Assembly: GCF_964340395.1 (NCBI RefSeq) | Contig: NC_135566.1 | Coordinates: 15,618,501 to 15,682,500, forward strand | DNA length: 64,000 nucleotides | Direction: 5' to 3' | Origin: Glandiceps talaboti | Taxonomy: Eukaryota; Hemichordata; Enteropneusta; Spengelidae | The notes under the pieces: model-generated | The model's input: the letters and a program-made list of their open reading frames with translations, nothing else | Databases searched by the model: none | What the model was told of the DNA's origin: nothing | Program-made: the position numbers and the translations under genes | Part shown: positions 1 to 15,600 of the stretch, one piece after another | Layout: every line of letters begins with the position of its first letter | How positions within the stretch are numbered: position 1 is the stretch's first letter

Positions 1-616
1 CGCTAAAGTAAATAAGCAGGGAGCTGCCACAGTCCAAGTTGGTTGTGTTGGAATGATAGACTAGTATAGTGCACATTATATCATATTCAAGCCAAGTTAT
101 TGTCTTTGAACAGAAAATATGGATTATATACCCCTGGTCATTCTACATCACAACAACCCATGTCTATGTTACTAGTTTTGCGATGCGCGAAATATGAGTC
201 AAAATGCTCAAAATTGTTCCTAAATTACGCTTGAGGAGGTATAGTTATATTATTCTCCAATATTTTACTTCATTCAGCTGAAAAATACTGGTAACCTAAG
301 GGTTTGTCACTACGAGTCTAGCTACTCTCAGTGACAAGGACCCCTTAGGTTACTCATATTTCCTTGGCCGAATGAAGAAAAATTTTGAGGAATAGTATCG
401 AATTAACAGTGCATATGTAGCCATCTGTTCAAGTCGCTCTTTCTGTTTTGTATCAACAAAAAGCTGCACATGAAATTCCAAATTTCGTATACAGCCTATT
501 TATGTTTTGCTGTGCATTGTACAGACAGACAGATTGGAATTTTATATTTATACCCAAGTATTGAAGACTTTTAACTTTTAGCTTATAGGATGAGAGGAGA
601 TAGAGGGACTACTCAC
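1..616. other. CASP/CUX1 intron downstream of the last visible exon; left edge
   Basis: No further CASP or CUX1 exon could be recognised here. The stretch holds one copy of the foldback element listed at 72-402. The sequence after 402 is unremarkable AT-rich DNA. Confidence 0.5.
72..402. mobile_element. Foldback (MITE-like) element family A, copy 1
   Basis: A roughly 330-bp element ends in an imperfect hairpin. The left arm contains ATTCTCCAATATTTTACTTC, a variant of CCTAAGGGGTTTGTCAC and the core ACGAGTCTAGCTACTC; the right arm returns with CCCCTTAGGTTACTCATATT and a reversed CAATATT segment. Related copies lie at 17622, 28120, 58675 and 61793. No reading frame is inside, so it is non-autonomous. 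Confidence 0.75.
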
Positions 617-3600
617 TGTTTAACTCTGTGTTGCTGAGTTTCAATGATGTGTTCTCAGATTGCAAGGCTCGGTTCTTTTCGAGTAGTAACATTTCCAGAG
701 ACTTTTGTTGATTGGAATCATCCTCTTCAACTTGGTGGAATTCCATAGATTTCATGATGTTGAGTTCTTTTTTCATTTCGTCGTAATCACTTTGACTTTT
801 CATTCTCTCTTCCTGCATGATACAATCACAACCATAATAATCATCACTGTTATCACATTTTGGAACAAAATCAGTTGAGAGAAAACAAGAGATCTTGTAT
901 AACATAATCACAATTTAGCAATAGAAAAGGGAAGGAGAGACAGTGTATCTAGAGATAGAAGACTACGTATTTTTTGTAATATTGCTAATTTATTTGAAGA
1001 TGAATTTCATTTTTGTTTAAGGTTGTTGTATAGGCTATTTTTCATCCAATTCTTTATTGTAGAAATGTTGTTGTAACTTTGTTAAAAATAAAGATATTGA
1101 CACCAAATTTTCTGAGTTTGTCCCTTTAATATTCATCATAACATTAAAAACATTAAAGTAGAGTTTGTTTAAATTATGATGAAATTTGACACCTGTGTAT
1201 ATTATTATATCATATTTTTCATATTTTCCACTCTGTAATAGGCAATTTTGATTTTTTTTTAAATTTTTTTTTACAGTTGTGATCATAAATATACATGTCA
1301 AAATCTGTCTAGACAAAATTTTGAAATTTTGATCCAAAATGCTTCAAATTAATTGTCAAAAAGGCAAATTTTGTTGTATGCGTACCCCATTTTCAACAAA
1401 GTATTGCCGAGTGCCTGTTTCACTAACAAAAAATCCCTCTAACCAGTTTCTCGTCCTTCATCTCAATTATCAAATAAAACAAACCCGAATTCCCTAGCAT
1501 GTATAATAAGCTAGAACGAGTAAAATGAAGAAACGTTCTAAATGGTCAAAAAGGCAAAAAAATCCCATTTTTTGACAACTTCGCGACCATTTCGCGGTAC
1601 TTGTAAAAACAATACTTGCGAACGCGTAAAGTGATTCTGTCTCTTTGAACCCTCTAGAATGAATAAAAATCGTAATATGGCTTGAAAACAGGTTAACACT
1701 CTGATATATGGCCGCTTATATTGCTAATATGTAGCGTTACGGTAATGCGATCAACTGTGTCAAGGCTAGGGGGACATCAACAAACTCATGCATATTGCGC
1801 ATGCGTATCTTTGATTTCAATACGGAGCATACGGTCGCTCAGGACTTTCTACAGCGTGTTATGAAAACTTTTAGCTGCCGCTGGACAACCCTTGAAGACT
1901 CACTACCATATTTGGCATACACTACCACGATGCCGAAAACGAAAATAGGTAAAAGACGTTCCAAACTTCGTTACGAAGCCTTGGCTGAGAATGGAGGGAC
2001 AGTGTTTCCGTGTGATCATATCTTCTAGTCATGCTTGTACGTGCGGGGCCGCGGGGTGACGGTAGATTATGAATATGACCTTGGAGGACAATTGTCAGAC
2101 TAGAGTTTCGAATTACTCCCTCTGAAACTACGCACCGAACTACAGCAAATCTTATGTATTTTACGCATTTTCAATAAAAATTACATAGAAAAAATTGTGT
2201 CTGCAGACAACCATAAATTTGTGTCTGCAGGCAACCATACGCATTCCATTAGCCCAAGAAGACAGAGCTCGAGCGATTTTGCCTACAGTGTGAGCTCACA
2301 CGTGTGAACGGCGCGGTACAAGCAAACATGAGGTCTATGAGTATGATGCAAATCGTCGTTCCTGAAATTGCCTGTTCGATAGTCCATGACGACTCAAATG
2401 TACAATGTGAGCAAAATTGAAATGTTTCAATGTTTCAGTTAGGTCCTCAGTGTAATATTGACGTGTGTTACGTATCATTCCCTGGGAAAATCATGATTTC
2501 CATCCGCAGATTGCTATAAATAAACACAGTTGCTTTGGATTTGTTTGTTGTTGTGTCTTTGATTACTTGATGTGTCGCCCATGTCGGCATGCAATCTGAA
2601 AATGGTTGTTTTATTCAGGAAAGCGACTCTTAAAATGTATCTAAGCCGTTCATAAAATGTTCAATATTTGTTGGCACTATCAGCTAGTCATGACATCGAC
2701 TAACATTGTAGAGACATACTGGGATTATATTTACCGCTACGGAGACCAAACTTGGCTCGATCAGTATTCACCGTACCGCATGCATTTGTTTTGAAATACA
2801 TCGCTTGTGGTTGTATCGATGTGAACTCGTACTCGCACATGTGACGGTGATGTTATATTTGCCTTTTAGTCTAGAAACGAATACGACGTGAATAGTAATA
2901 CATGTAGTTTAGTTAAGATTGACTGCCCCGGCTTTCAGAGATGACACCGTGGCTTTTGGAAATAGAACAAGTTTAATCAATCATAAAACAGCCTTCACCG
3001 AATTTTGAAAAACAAAACGTGGAAGGAAAATCATTTGACTTGAGATCGTGTACGTGTGTACATAATACATCGACGCCGTACTTCTGAACTTACGCTAAAC
3101 TCGGAGTGTGGGCGATACTTCTGCGGGCACCTGATTCTGTCAGAAGCACATGCTCACGATGACAAAAAAATTGTCATCCATCAAACTTTTTTTTTTCGTC
3201 TTTAAATTTATAACAATTGACAAAAATGCCGACACTCAACGTTTTACAGTCAGGCATTTAAAATACTAAAACATCTTTACGGCAGACTCTCACACTCCCC
3301 GTGTGTGTGTTACTCAGGAATTTGTCGTAGAGGGCGCATCAGACTCCCCAGCAAAATGTCAATTACTCTTAATCAGTCAAAGTTTGTGGCTGTGTTACTG
3401 CTTATTGACGGTATGCCCTTTGCTAGTTCCGACTCCAATGCGTCTAAATAAATATGTATGAGTGGATTTACATAGTTTTATTGATAAATTCACCTGACGT
3501 CCTAGCCCACACAGATACCTTAATACAACAATTATATATCAACAATTAAGAGAATTGTATATTCCACAATATTTCTTTCAGCCTCCTTCGCAATTTATTT

Positions 3601-6600
3601 TATTCTTTGATGAGAACAAATCATGTTTATTTTCAGAATAATTTAGCAAAGTTTGTATTTTTTGCTTTCCGTTTACGCCAAAGTATGATGGACTAATTTT
3701 GGTTGTATTTGCTATTATTATTATGTGGATTTGTATGTACCATTGCTAATGTCACAACAAACCTCTACATTAGCAGTTTTTTGGTATATATTGATTTCTG
3801 TACGTTAGGCCGGTGGCCACGGTACTATGAATAAAGCATATTATTAATTTGTATAACATATGTACATGTACGGATATCACTTTCTGAAATTTGAAAACAT
3901 TAAATTGTTTTATTTTGAAGAACTAGCTGATTTCATAACAAGTGATACTTACAAGTCTCTTGAAAGCGGTTGATTTCTGTGCTAGCTGTTCTTCAAGTTT
4001 TGTAACTTGTGATGAAGTAGAGTCTCTCAGCTTGGCATTTGTTGCTTGAAGTCGTTGGATATCGTCCACCAGCTGTGATATCTGAATATACATGAAAATA
4101 CCCCAAATGTTTATAAGTTTCAAAATATTATACATTCTACAAATGAGGCGAAGACTAGTTGATCCACCAATTTGTAACTTATGACAATGTACAATCTTTT
4201 CAACGAAGGCTCCGCACGAAAATGTTTCTATAGATGTTGCTAAATTACATGTATTGGTTACATACACATGTAGTTTGTCTCCACATTTACTACAATAGGA
4301 ATACATTGTTGAAGTTACAGTACCACTCAAAGGGATAATGTTGGCTATAAAATACCAGTGTGTAACAATACCATACATTGTATGACTTACAACAGCGTAT
4401 CAAAATGCTGTGATAAGTACACTAAAGTATGACACTACACAAATGCTTCAAACTTGAAAGCCCCCTGTAATGTGGTCCAAATACAATCAGAAATGTGAAT
4501 ATGTGTACACTATAAATCATTCAGTTGGCCTTTTAACAACTTTTCTCTGTATGGCATAACAAGTGTACAATCCCATGGCATTCTCACCTCTTTCTCTTTA
4601 GCTGACAGTTCTACTTCTAGACTGGATCTTGTCAGAATATCTATGGCTTGCTCCTACAGGTGACAAAATATGTACAAAATCTTATTAGCACAATCAGTGA
4701 TATGTGGTTTGAATGGTATAGACAGTCAGTGAAACTAAGATACACAGGAAACATGCTGAAAGCGGAACAACAAACACAAACATACAGACAGACAGACTAT
4801 ATACACACAGACAGACACACTATATACACATACACATACACAGACAGACAGGCAGACAGACAGACAGACAGACAGACATACAGACACACTATATACACAT
4901 ACACAGACAGAAAGACTGACAAAGAGAGTGCTTAGAAAGGCACAGGTATATCAACAAATCGGCATAACATCAGGGGAAAAAAGGTAATGTTTTGAGTACA
5001 CAAAAGCCAACAATACATAGGATGTATATGCAATAGCTATCTAACTGTCAAAGTGGCCATATGGATGAGGATTGGGTGTTTACTTTGGGTTTTTAATTTA
5101 CAAAACAATTTTATCATGGCCCCCTACTTGAAAAAATCAATGTGAAACAATGTATGCCAAGTCCTTGTTTGTAACTCAATAAATTGCAATATATTGTAAA
5201 ATGTTTGTTATTGTATGTACAATAACAAACATTTGTACTCATTTTCTATCATTTTGCAATGTATTGAGTTACAAACAAGGATTTGGTCTATGTTATTTTA
5301 CATTCATTTTTCAAGTAGGAAGCCATGATAAAATTGTTTTATAAATTAAAACCCCAAAGTAAATACCCAATCCTCATCCATATGGCCACTTTAAAATAAA
5401 GACTGTGTTAATATTCAATATGCCAAGTACTATTGGTTTTACTAACCATGTTAGGAGCCTTTTGCATTTGTTCAGCCTGTCTCAAGGCCTCATTTGCTGA
5501 CAATAATTGAACCTTCATAGATTCAATTTCTTTCTCAGCAGATGCTGCCCTCTGATTGGCTCTTTCCAAATCTGTCATTATCATTTCCATTTCATCCGAC
5601 CTAAAAAACAAGTTCATTGTCAGTATCATGAATGGTTTAATACATCACTTACTGCTATATGCTAGGTCAGATGTATGCTGGACAAAAATATGTGCTAACA
5701 TGCAATGTCATGGTCATGGGTCAGTGTCAAGCATGGTTAAATGTAACACTTACTGCTACATGTATATGCTAGGTGTCAATGCCAGATCATCTGTGTCAGT
5801 GCAATATTAAAGGTCATATCATATTGTATAGCATGTATGACTTTATTGTACTGACATGGCGCTATGTATGCTGGACAAAATATCATGTAGTAGCACGTAA
5901 TGTCATGGTCATGTGTCAAATGTGATGTCTTGGTCAATGTCACTTGTAATGGTACACAACATGTCATAAAATATCATTGCATGGTCAAAGTCATATATAG
6001 ATTACTATAATAGCTTTTATTAAATTTGGCAACCCTAAGGCAGCTTCTGTACAGTAGTTGATTTTTGTGTTGAATACATAAATTAATGTGTAATGTCTTG
6101 GTCAATGTCATTGTAATGGTACACAAAATGTCATCAAATATGATTTCATGGTCAATATCACATGGTCAATGCCACACACAATGTCATGAAATATGCAATT
6201 GCCATGGTAAATGTCAGCTTTATCTTATTAGAGGTCAATCTCATGACACACATGGCAATTTAGTGAGCAATTTGTCAACAAGGCTTGAAACTGTGTCTAT
6301 ACACAAGGCAATTCACTGGGGCATAGCAAAAAGCAACTTGTGACAAATTGCAGAAAGTCTGACATATCGGATTCCTTGTGATACACCTGGCGATGTCACA
6401 AGGTCCTGTGTGTACAAGGAACAATTTATTGTATTGATGAATTACTAAGAGCTTTGCTCATCAAATTTCCTTGTGTACCGTGGCCTTTAAAATGTCAAGT
6501 ACACCAGGTATGTAAAAAGTCAATAGTTACTGATGCCTAATCCATGTACAACATATAAACTATGAACTTATAATGGTATCTTACTTTGCTGCAGTCTGTT

Positions 6601-9600
6601 CGTCATACTTGGCTTTCAGATCAAACAGCTCTGACTGAGTACTATCCAGGGCTAGAACACAAATTGGACAAAATCATGTCAGATTTGTCTAAAAAAAAGT
6701 TGTTAAAATGTTAGTTTTCAGCGATTCAAAACTTTTGATATTGCATGATTCACAACAATAGGAAAGTTTGAATTCTACTGTAGGAAAATAAGTGGTTGGT
6801 AAAATCATACAAACTTATAAATTTGTAACTAATTTTTAATCTCTGCATGTGTTTATTTATTCACATCATTCAGTTACTGGTTGTGCTAACCATAGCACCT
6901 TCCGCATAAATGATATTAATGACTTTACATGACTGTTTGAAGGGCCATATGACAGAATTTATTTTACATGACTTGTACACCAAGCATGATAAATAAAGTC
7001 AGTACACAAACTGTAATAGAACAAGCTAATAAATAATACAAATTATGACAGAAAACAACTAGGAACACTGTATAATAATACAGCTTAGAAAATGTCAGCT
7101 AGAGCCAAGAATTCTGTAAATGTAGCATATTTTACAAAAACAAAAATAGATATGGCTAAAACTTGCAAGATATAGCTAAAACAAAACAGATATACATTAT
7201 ACCTAAGATATACCACATACGGCTAAAAAGACTGATATACATTATTCCTAAGATATACCACATACGGCTAAAAAGACAGATATACATTATACTTCAGATA
7301 TACCAGATATGGCCTAAAAAAAATAGATATATATTATACCTGTGACATACCAGATATGGCTAAAAAAACACCAATCAGATATACCTGGCAAAAAATACCA
7401 TGTATACTTTAAACTTACCAGATATGGTTAAAAACACAGATATACCTAAAAATACCATTTACATTATATCTAAAATACACCACATATCGCTAATAAAACA
7501 ACTATATATACCTAAAACAAAATACCATGTGCACCTAAAACACACCATATATGGCTAAAAAACCAGATACACCTAAAAAATACCCTGTATACCTAAAACA
7601 TACCCGATATGGCTAAACAAAACAGAAATATGTTACACAGCAAATACATTGTACAGCAAAAATACAGCAAATACATTGTACAGTACATCATTATATGAAG
7701 CTAAAACATAGCAAATACAGCTAGAAATCCTGAAGATACAAATGCTCTGCTAGCAGACTAAATACCAAAGTTAAGAATACACCCAAATACTGTTATAATC
7801 TCATCAAATACTACCAAAAGCCAAACACTTAAAACATGCCAAACTCTATGCTGCTAACAATAAACTAAAAAAAATACCACATAACCAAATATGGCTAATA
7901 CACACTGACTATGGCCATTACTATAATTATAACCATGACTATGGCACTGGTAATCAGTTAGTTGCCAACTAAGTACCTCTATGCCAAAGCAATATTTAAG
8001 CTAAGAAGAGAACACTCTCCTTCTAAGACAAAGCCAGCAAAACACACCTAAGCCAGAGCACACCACTGCAATCAGACAATATCAAAAGATATTGTTGCAG
8101 ATTGTCTTCCACAGTGCCCAGAATAACTGACAGCAGACACCATGGATTGGTTTTCCTCTGCATTCATATTTCCTTTCTCTTCGACTCTTAATTAATATTC
8201 TGAACTAACAAGATCCTACTATAGGCATAGAAAGGATTGCCTTCACCAATCACCATCAATGCCAACACTTAGCACACAATGGTTGCGAAGCAAACCATAT
8301 CCAATGCTATTGCAGCACACCCCAGCTATTATCTTATGGTAAGGCCAAATAAAAAATAGTGTGTTTCCAATAACCCAACTGACCCTAGTTTAAGTCCAGA
8401 AACTAAATTTTTTTTTTGCAGGCAAAAAGTAAAATGGTAACAATTTACTTCAATTTCCATGTACACCTTCATCATGCCTTAGCCTCATCTGTGATCACTT
8501 GTTTTTTAAAAATCGTAATCCAGAGAGAAACAAGGTCCTTTTAGACTATAACAGAATGGTCTGCATAACATGTTCATCCACTTAACGTATAATTGTCTTT
8601 ATATAAAGTACTTCCTTTGCACCTCATCAAACTCTCATGAAAGTACTGTGACTGATGAGTATCTTATCTTGGGGTTGAGTGGACTTACAGATCAGCCGTT
8701 GTGAGTCTCCCTTTCTACAAACTTTACGACAGGCTGATACGCCTGGACCGATGACATCATTACAGTCTAGGGGGGGGGGGGGGTTCGAGGTATTTTTTAA
8801 AAATTTGAAGTAAAATAAAATTCCTACCTAACCTATTTTCTGAAGTCATGTTATTGGAAACAAACATTTATTTTTTTAAATTTTGCCTTATGTTATGAAA
8901 AAAACATTTTGATCAGTATTCCAGAAACACTGAGCTTATGAATGTTTAACAACTCACCACTCTGTAGTGTTGCCACTTTGTGTTCAGCCTCACCAAGTTT
9001 AGTTGCAACAGCCAACTGGGTCTCTTGTAGTTGTCTATTCAAAGGATGAGATGAACAGTGAATGCACAGGATTAGTTTTATGATACTCTATTGATTTAGA
9101 TTTGACCTGAGTCTGACAAGTATTATAAAATGCATTACATTATTCAAGTCTTTATTTATTTATTTTTAAATCAATGGATTAATATATCAACATATAATCT
9201 TGATTAACTCAGACATAATGTGAAATCGAATCAGACAAGTCTTCTTTGCAGACATAGACCCCAATGTTTCAACTTGCTAATTCATGTTCTGAATTCTTAT
9301 GACAAGTATATTGCCAATTGGTCGTTATCATAAAAGTCACAAAATAAAGTGATGTGCATATGTGCATCAGCGGATCTGACATTTGCACCAGGTTTGGTTG
9401 AAATGGATTTCAGAGGTACAGGTGGACACACACACACACACATGGACTCAACCCATCACATTAACCCCACCCTACCCTACCCTGGGGCTAGAAATGCATA
9501 ATATACCATATATGCATGTCCTGATTGTTTAAATATTCACCTTTCTTTCTCTGCAAACTCCCTCTGGAGGTCTTTCTCCTTTTCTTTAGCTCTAGACTGG

Positions 9601-12600
9601 GCTACAACTTCCATTTTCTCTTCATATTCTTTTAATTTTTCTTTCAGCGTCTTTATTGTTACCTCTGAAATAAAAGAATGTACATCAAAGTTGTTAAAAC
9701 AATGGGCTAGATTTACTATAAATCTCCAATATCAAATTAATACTTATCAAAATCAGTTTAATTTCTTTTGCTTACAAATCTTGCAGTATTCAATACCTTG
9801 ATTTTTGACTTCAGCAAACTCATGGTTGTATTCATCTAATGTTTCTCTCAGTTTTTGATTTTCAACTTCTAGGTCTTGCGCTCTTTGCATTTTCTTCTGT
9901 AACTGCATGGCATGTTCCAGTACTGGTGCTGGGTCTGAAAACACAAGACAGTCATTGTAAGATTGGTGCCGCATCCGAAAAAACATAAAACATTCATCTG
10001 AATGAGATAGTTCTGATAGATGGCACAATGTTTTTTACATCTCACAAAACATTTCTTGATACAAATTATATAAACAAATTAGAGGCACTGACAGCACACA
10101 TGCACAAGAAACAGTACATTTTATCTCACTGTGAACACAAATAAACAGTTTTGGGTTTGAATCCCTCTTTCATCTGACAATTGATTTGTGTCCACAGTGA
10201 GATAAAATGTATCATTTTCTGTGCTTATGTAATTCGTAACAAAAGACTTTGTATAAGATGTAAAAACATCATGCTACCTAATTGAAACGCTATAGTCACT
10301 CTGGTTTGGTAGTAACATCGGTACTATAAATTGGTAAAACTGGTACTCAATGCATTATATTGATAACCCAATCTGATTAAAATCCGATGTACTGTACACT
10401 TCACAATTTCTTTTTGGCTGTTACGTTTTCTGTTGTTTGTTCTTTTGTGAGCGCTTGTTACATACATCTGACACACCACAGTAAATGTAACAGCCAAAAA
10501 GAAATCATGAAGTGTACAATACATCGGATTTTAATTAGATTGTCCATAACCCAGACTTAAATACTATTATTACTTAATTATTATCATTTTCTAAGTTTGA
10601 TATTACCAGCTGATAGCACATCACAATACATCTAGTTTGAATTTTTCATTATTTGTCATAAAATAAAATAAAGAAATAAATTTGTTTTGATTATATACAT
10701 GTATGTATAATAATGTTGTGTTGGAATTATCAATATCATGTTGAATGACATAATCAAGAATTTGCTACAACTCAATCAAAATTTTAAGAACACTGTTTTT
10801 TTTTTAAACCTAAAAATCATGATATACTGTACAATGTGTGGTTTATTACTTTATTATTTAGAGTACTTTATTACCGCAATAACTATATACATATTGCATG
10901 GTTTATCACTGAAATTTCCGTGTTATTTTTACTTAATACATTTTGTGTGGTTTATACCAGAAATGAATTTTTACATTTATGATTTTATGTGGTTTATACC
11001 TGAAATGACTTTATACATTTTGCATTATTTAAAACTGAAATGATTCACACATTTTGTGGTTTATTACTAAAATGGCTATATATATTTTATGTTTTATAAA
11101 TGAAATGATTTAATGTACATTTTGTGTGGTTTGTAACTGAAATAACTCCCTAGTTTGCATGGTTTACAACCAGAAAATGACTGTATTTTACATGTACTTT
11201 GAAGAACAAGTCCTGATTTATATTTTCAGCATACATGTGGCAAGCTGATTGATAATCCTCTCATTGCAAGCTGACTGGCTTGATGCTTCACCAAAGATCA
11301 TAATATTAGTGTGGTGAATAGAAAGGCCACGTAATCAATAACACGGCACTGCGCTGACATTTACTCACATAAAAGACTAGCCCAACGTGAAACGCTATTG
11401 ATTGATTAGCGTTCAATATCAGACACTGGTAATCAGAGCATAGATCAATAACTTCATTTAAAAGCTGCTCCCAATGAAAAAACACACACAGTAATTCTGT
11501 GCAGCTAGATATTGTGAGGTAGGGTATAGAATAATCAATACGCAGAGATCTTGACAGTGTAATAAATGGTTTCAATATCCAGGCAAGTAAATGAGTATAG
11601 GCAGTAAGTAAACATTTATCACAATCTGACAGTCCAACGTCTAATCACAAGTATTGATTAGATGGTGCAACCATTTCAAACACAATCAATAACTCTGACA
11701 GGCTACAAATAATCACCACTGTAGAGAATCTACCTGTATATCATTACCATCAATGCAATCCAAAAAATATTCCACCTTCTACGTCCTCCCACACACATAT
11801 AGTTTGATACTATCTAAACAAAAATTCACAACGTTACCCGTTATATATATATCGCGAAATAGTACAATCTACGCTGAGACATAACTGACTGTAATTCAAT
11901 CATTTTCACTTAATTTTACAATAATTACACAATCAATCAATCGTGTGCAGTGGTTCTTAATGAATGGGGGAAAAATCATGACTTGGGTTTCATATGTGCA
12001 TGGACTTCCCAAAATACTCAACTTTGCAGTTGATAACTTTCCCTATAACATTAAGTATACTATAAATGAATGACTTCAACATAAAAGTTTTAATTTTGAG
12101 GTTAAACTTTTAAGATAAATTCAGTAATTTTGCAACATGTTTTCCTCTCAATATAAACATCTTCATTTAATAGATACAAGCAAGTCTGCCAAATATAAAG
12201 ATTACACAATATGTTTTCTGTTTAGTAGGGAGCATTCAGTAATTACAAGGGGGGGGGAGGTATGGGAATTAAGTGAGGGGGTGGTGGTCATATCTTACGA
12301 AAAGGCTTTCGAGGGAGGTCCACATTTCAGAAAATGGAATTAGGGGAGGGTCACAGTTTACGTTGAGTCCATTGTATTATTTAACTTATGATTTTGACAT
12401 CCTATTGCTTCCACTTACCACCACTAAATCCTAACATCAGAACACATCCATCAAATCACTGCTGAAAACAGTGAATCAATTGTCAGTTGTAGTGTGAGGA
12501 GTGGAGTGGGTCTCACAGGAGTGAATGAGGAACAGTGTGGTAAAATATTGGGAATAATGTGATGGAGTCATGAAGTTGACCTCGGTCATAACAATGTCAG

Positions 12601-15600
12601 TATCATGCCCCATCCTTATCTGGTCTTTGGAGGTTCTGGCCTTCAGCTCTGATAATTACATCAAAACTGAGGATTAACCAATCCCTCCCTCAGGGGGGGG
12701 GGGGATTTCAGTGAAAGGAAATTGAGGGAGCCTGAGAGGGTCAATTTTTAGAAAACAGAATCAGGAGAGCTCGAGGCTTACATTTCATATGACAGGACTT
12801 GATTTCCCCCGCCCTCACCCCGTCTAACTACTGAAAGCTCCCTAAATATGTTGGGTTTTTTAGGATGTTGATATAAAAGTAGTACTGTGATTGCAATTAA
12901 AACCACACATTTTTAAAATCTTATTTAATTAAGTGTACAGATTCAATCATAAATCAATAAATCATTGAAAAATTACTGATGACGAATGCACTATGTATGA
13001 AGTAGACATGACATACTGTATCTCACTGATTGACTAAGTTAGATATGATGACAACCTTACAATCAACGGTTTATCACAAATATCCTATTTTCTCTCTAAT
13101 TCTTGAGTATTACAAGCACATCTAAATTTCCAGGGATGGGCTGGTAGCCGGCAAAAACAACCCCGACTACTCTGCAATTTCTTGCCAGTTACTTTTTCAG
13201 AAATTTGTTAACAGATTCTTTGTTTCAGTCATTCTTGGGCAGTTTCATAGACCTCTCTCATAGATATTACTGCCTACTTTTTCCAATTTTACCTGCTACT
13301 TTTAAAATTAGCTATATCCCTTATTACATACCTACACGTATATGTGACTGATACTATACTGACAGAGCACAGTCGGAGGAAGGCAAACCTTTTCAAATCC
13401 TCTTTCTTTTGGGGGTGGGTGGGGTGGGTGGATGGGGGTATTTGTTTGCACACAACAAACTACAAGTTGTGCAAAACTGGATTTAACATAATACTCTCAA
13501 TGTTGACTATGACTGTGGACCAGCTGACAAAATACATGTATGTCAGAAACCAGTTTGGATTAGGATTAAAATCTACATGTGAAAAACCTTTGTCTGGCAG
13601 AGCTGTAGAAAAGTTGGTCCAGAACAAAAGAATAATCCTAAGTAATCCTCATGGCTCCACTGATACAATGACATTTATGTAAGAACCTGGTATTGAAACA
13701 TAGGCCTTTAACTTAAGTGGAACACTGCAACTTCTTAGGAAGACATTACATCACGGAAAGTAATGATATTGGCAATTGTATCATTCTACAACTAGACCAT
13801 TCACGGTATGACAAATGTATCTGATTTTTCAATCAATATTCACAAATTCAAAACTTTTTTTTTCATATAAAAAATCAAAAATCAATCTGGGTAGAACATC
13901 AAAATGATTCGATATAGCAATAGTCTAGTTCTGTATCATTTATTGAATTCTACACAAAAAGGAAGCTTTTAGCTGTATATACATGTAGTACTGTATGATT
14001 TAGTTAGAAATATATTCCCCTGTCAATTGAACTGATATACACTGAACCAATCAATACTAACACTTTCATCAGTAAATCAATAAACTCTACCCTGGTCAAT
14101 AAATCAATAAAATATGCAAAATCAATAAATCAATATTACAATATGCATTCAAATTATGTAAGATGAGACAACATTTGATGTGTTTGTTACAGTACCACTT
14201 AGTACAATCAAAATTCACAAGGTTCACTATGTACTGAGTAAATCTACAGTCAGGTTTTCCGTGGGGAATTGAAAGTCAAAACAGGAATACAATGTCTGTA
14301 TCATTCAGAGTTCTAGAAGATGCTACATCTTCCCAACATGTAGGCAACATCTACACCCCCACCCCACCCCAACCCCCCACACACAATGTACACATAAATT
14401 AAAGTCACATGCATAAATGCACCAACATACACACTCATAGCACACATACATGAAAAATTCAAAGTGCTAACAAATTTTGTTGCCTATTACAAGTGTTAGA
14501 CTTCTCCATCCCTATGTATTACTTTTAATTTTATGGTAACTTTTTACTTTTTGGTGTCGTGTTATCCTACTTACTACATGTGTAGTATTACCAGGGTACA
14601 CCTCTAGAATCAGTTGATCAAAGAGGTCAAAGTCATGGGAACAGAAAATGTTGTCTCACACATCAATTATACATGTACATCAAGGAGATACATTCTATAT
14701 TGATCACAACTGCAATATGATATAAATTAAACAAAGGAACGTTCAGATGATTGTTAATAACACCTGAAAAGTTTGACTTAATTATTATGTATGTTGATTT
14801 ACAAAAACAATAGTCAAATGATTTAATGTGGCCATGCTGTAACCTATATCAAAACAAAACAAACAAATATTGGGGTAAGACGGGTGGGGGCAGGAGAGAT
14901 CAGCATCATAATTTTGAGAGAATTTTATTGATAGATGTTCTACTCAGTCTGTTTGTCTATGTTGATAATTGGGTGTTGCTATTAATCTTTATTATTGAGT
15001 GAAATGATTTCGAATAAATTGACTGAATTGGGTAGTTAACGGTTACTGTATATTAAACTCATCCATCAATCAAGAGTTCTATCAGAAAATTGTTCCCATA
15101 TGTGATAACCTGTGTATGCGTACATGTACAAGACATCTAACAACATAGTATTAAGCTGCCACTAACAACGTAACTAGTAACATAACCAACATAAAACCAC
15201 AACCAACATACACAACTAGCAGTCCAGCCCACATTACAACATCACAATTGCTCGATTGGCCAACCGTTCAAGAGTGTCATAAAAAATTTCAGTAAACTTC
15301 CCAAAAATGCATAGAAAACAAGCCCCATCAGATCTTACTCACAACTTACAGCACAAATATGAAAGGGTCGCCCAAAGACTGTGTATCATACGCATTTTAT
15401 GTTCCTCAAGAACAATTTAGATAGATAAGAAATGGGTTTCCCACTGACCACTCATTACAAATATAAACAATACCATCCAACCCCCAACTGTACTGATACA
15501 CAGACACACATGTCCTTGGAACAAAGAAGCTATTTAATGTCATCACATTGCATGCTCAGATTTTGACACATACAAATTGATTTTGAGTCTGCTTGCATGG

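Noticed and set aside
1795-2028. 77-codon plus-strand frame
   Set aside because: Unrecognisable and in a CpG-rich intron segment where stops are rarer.
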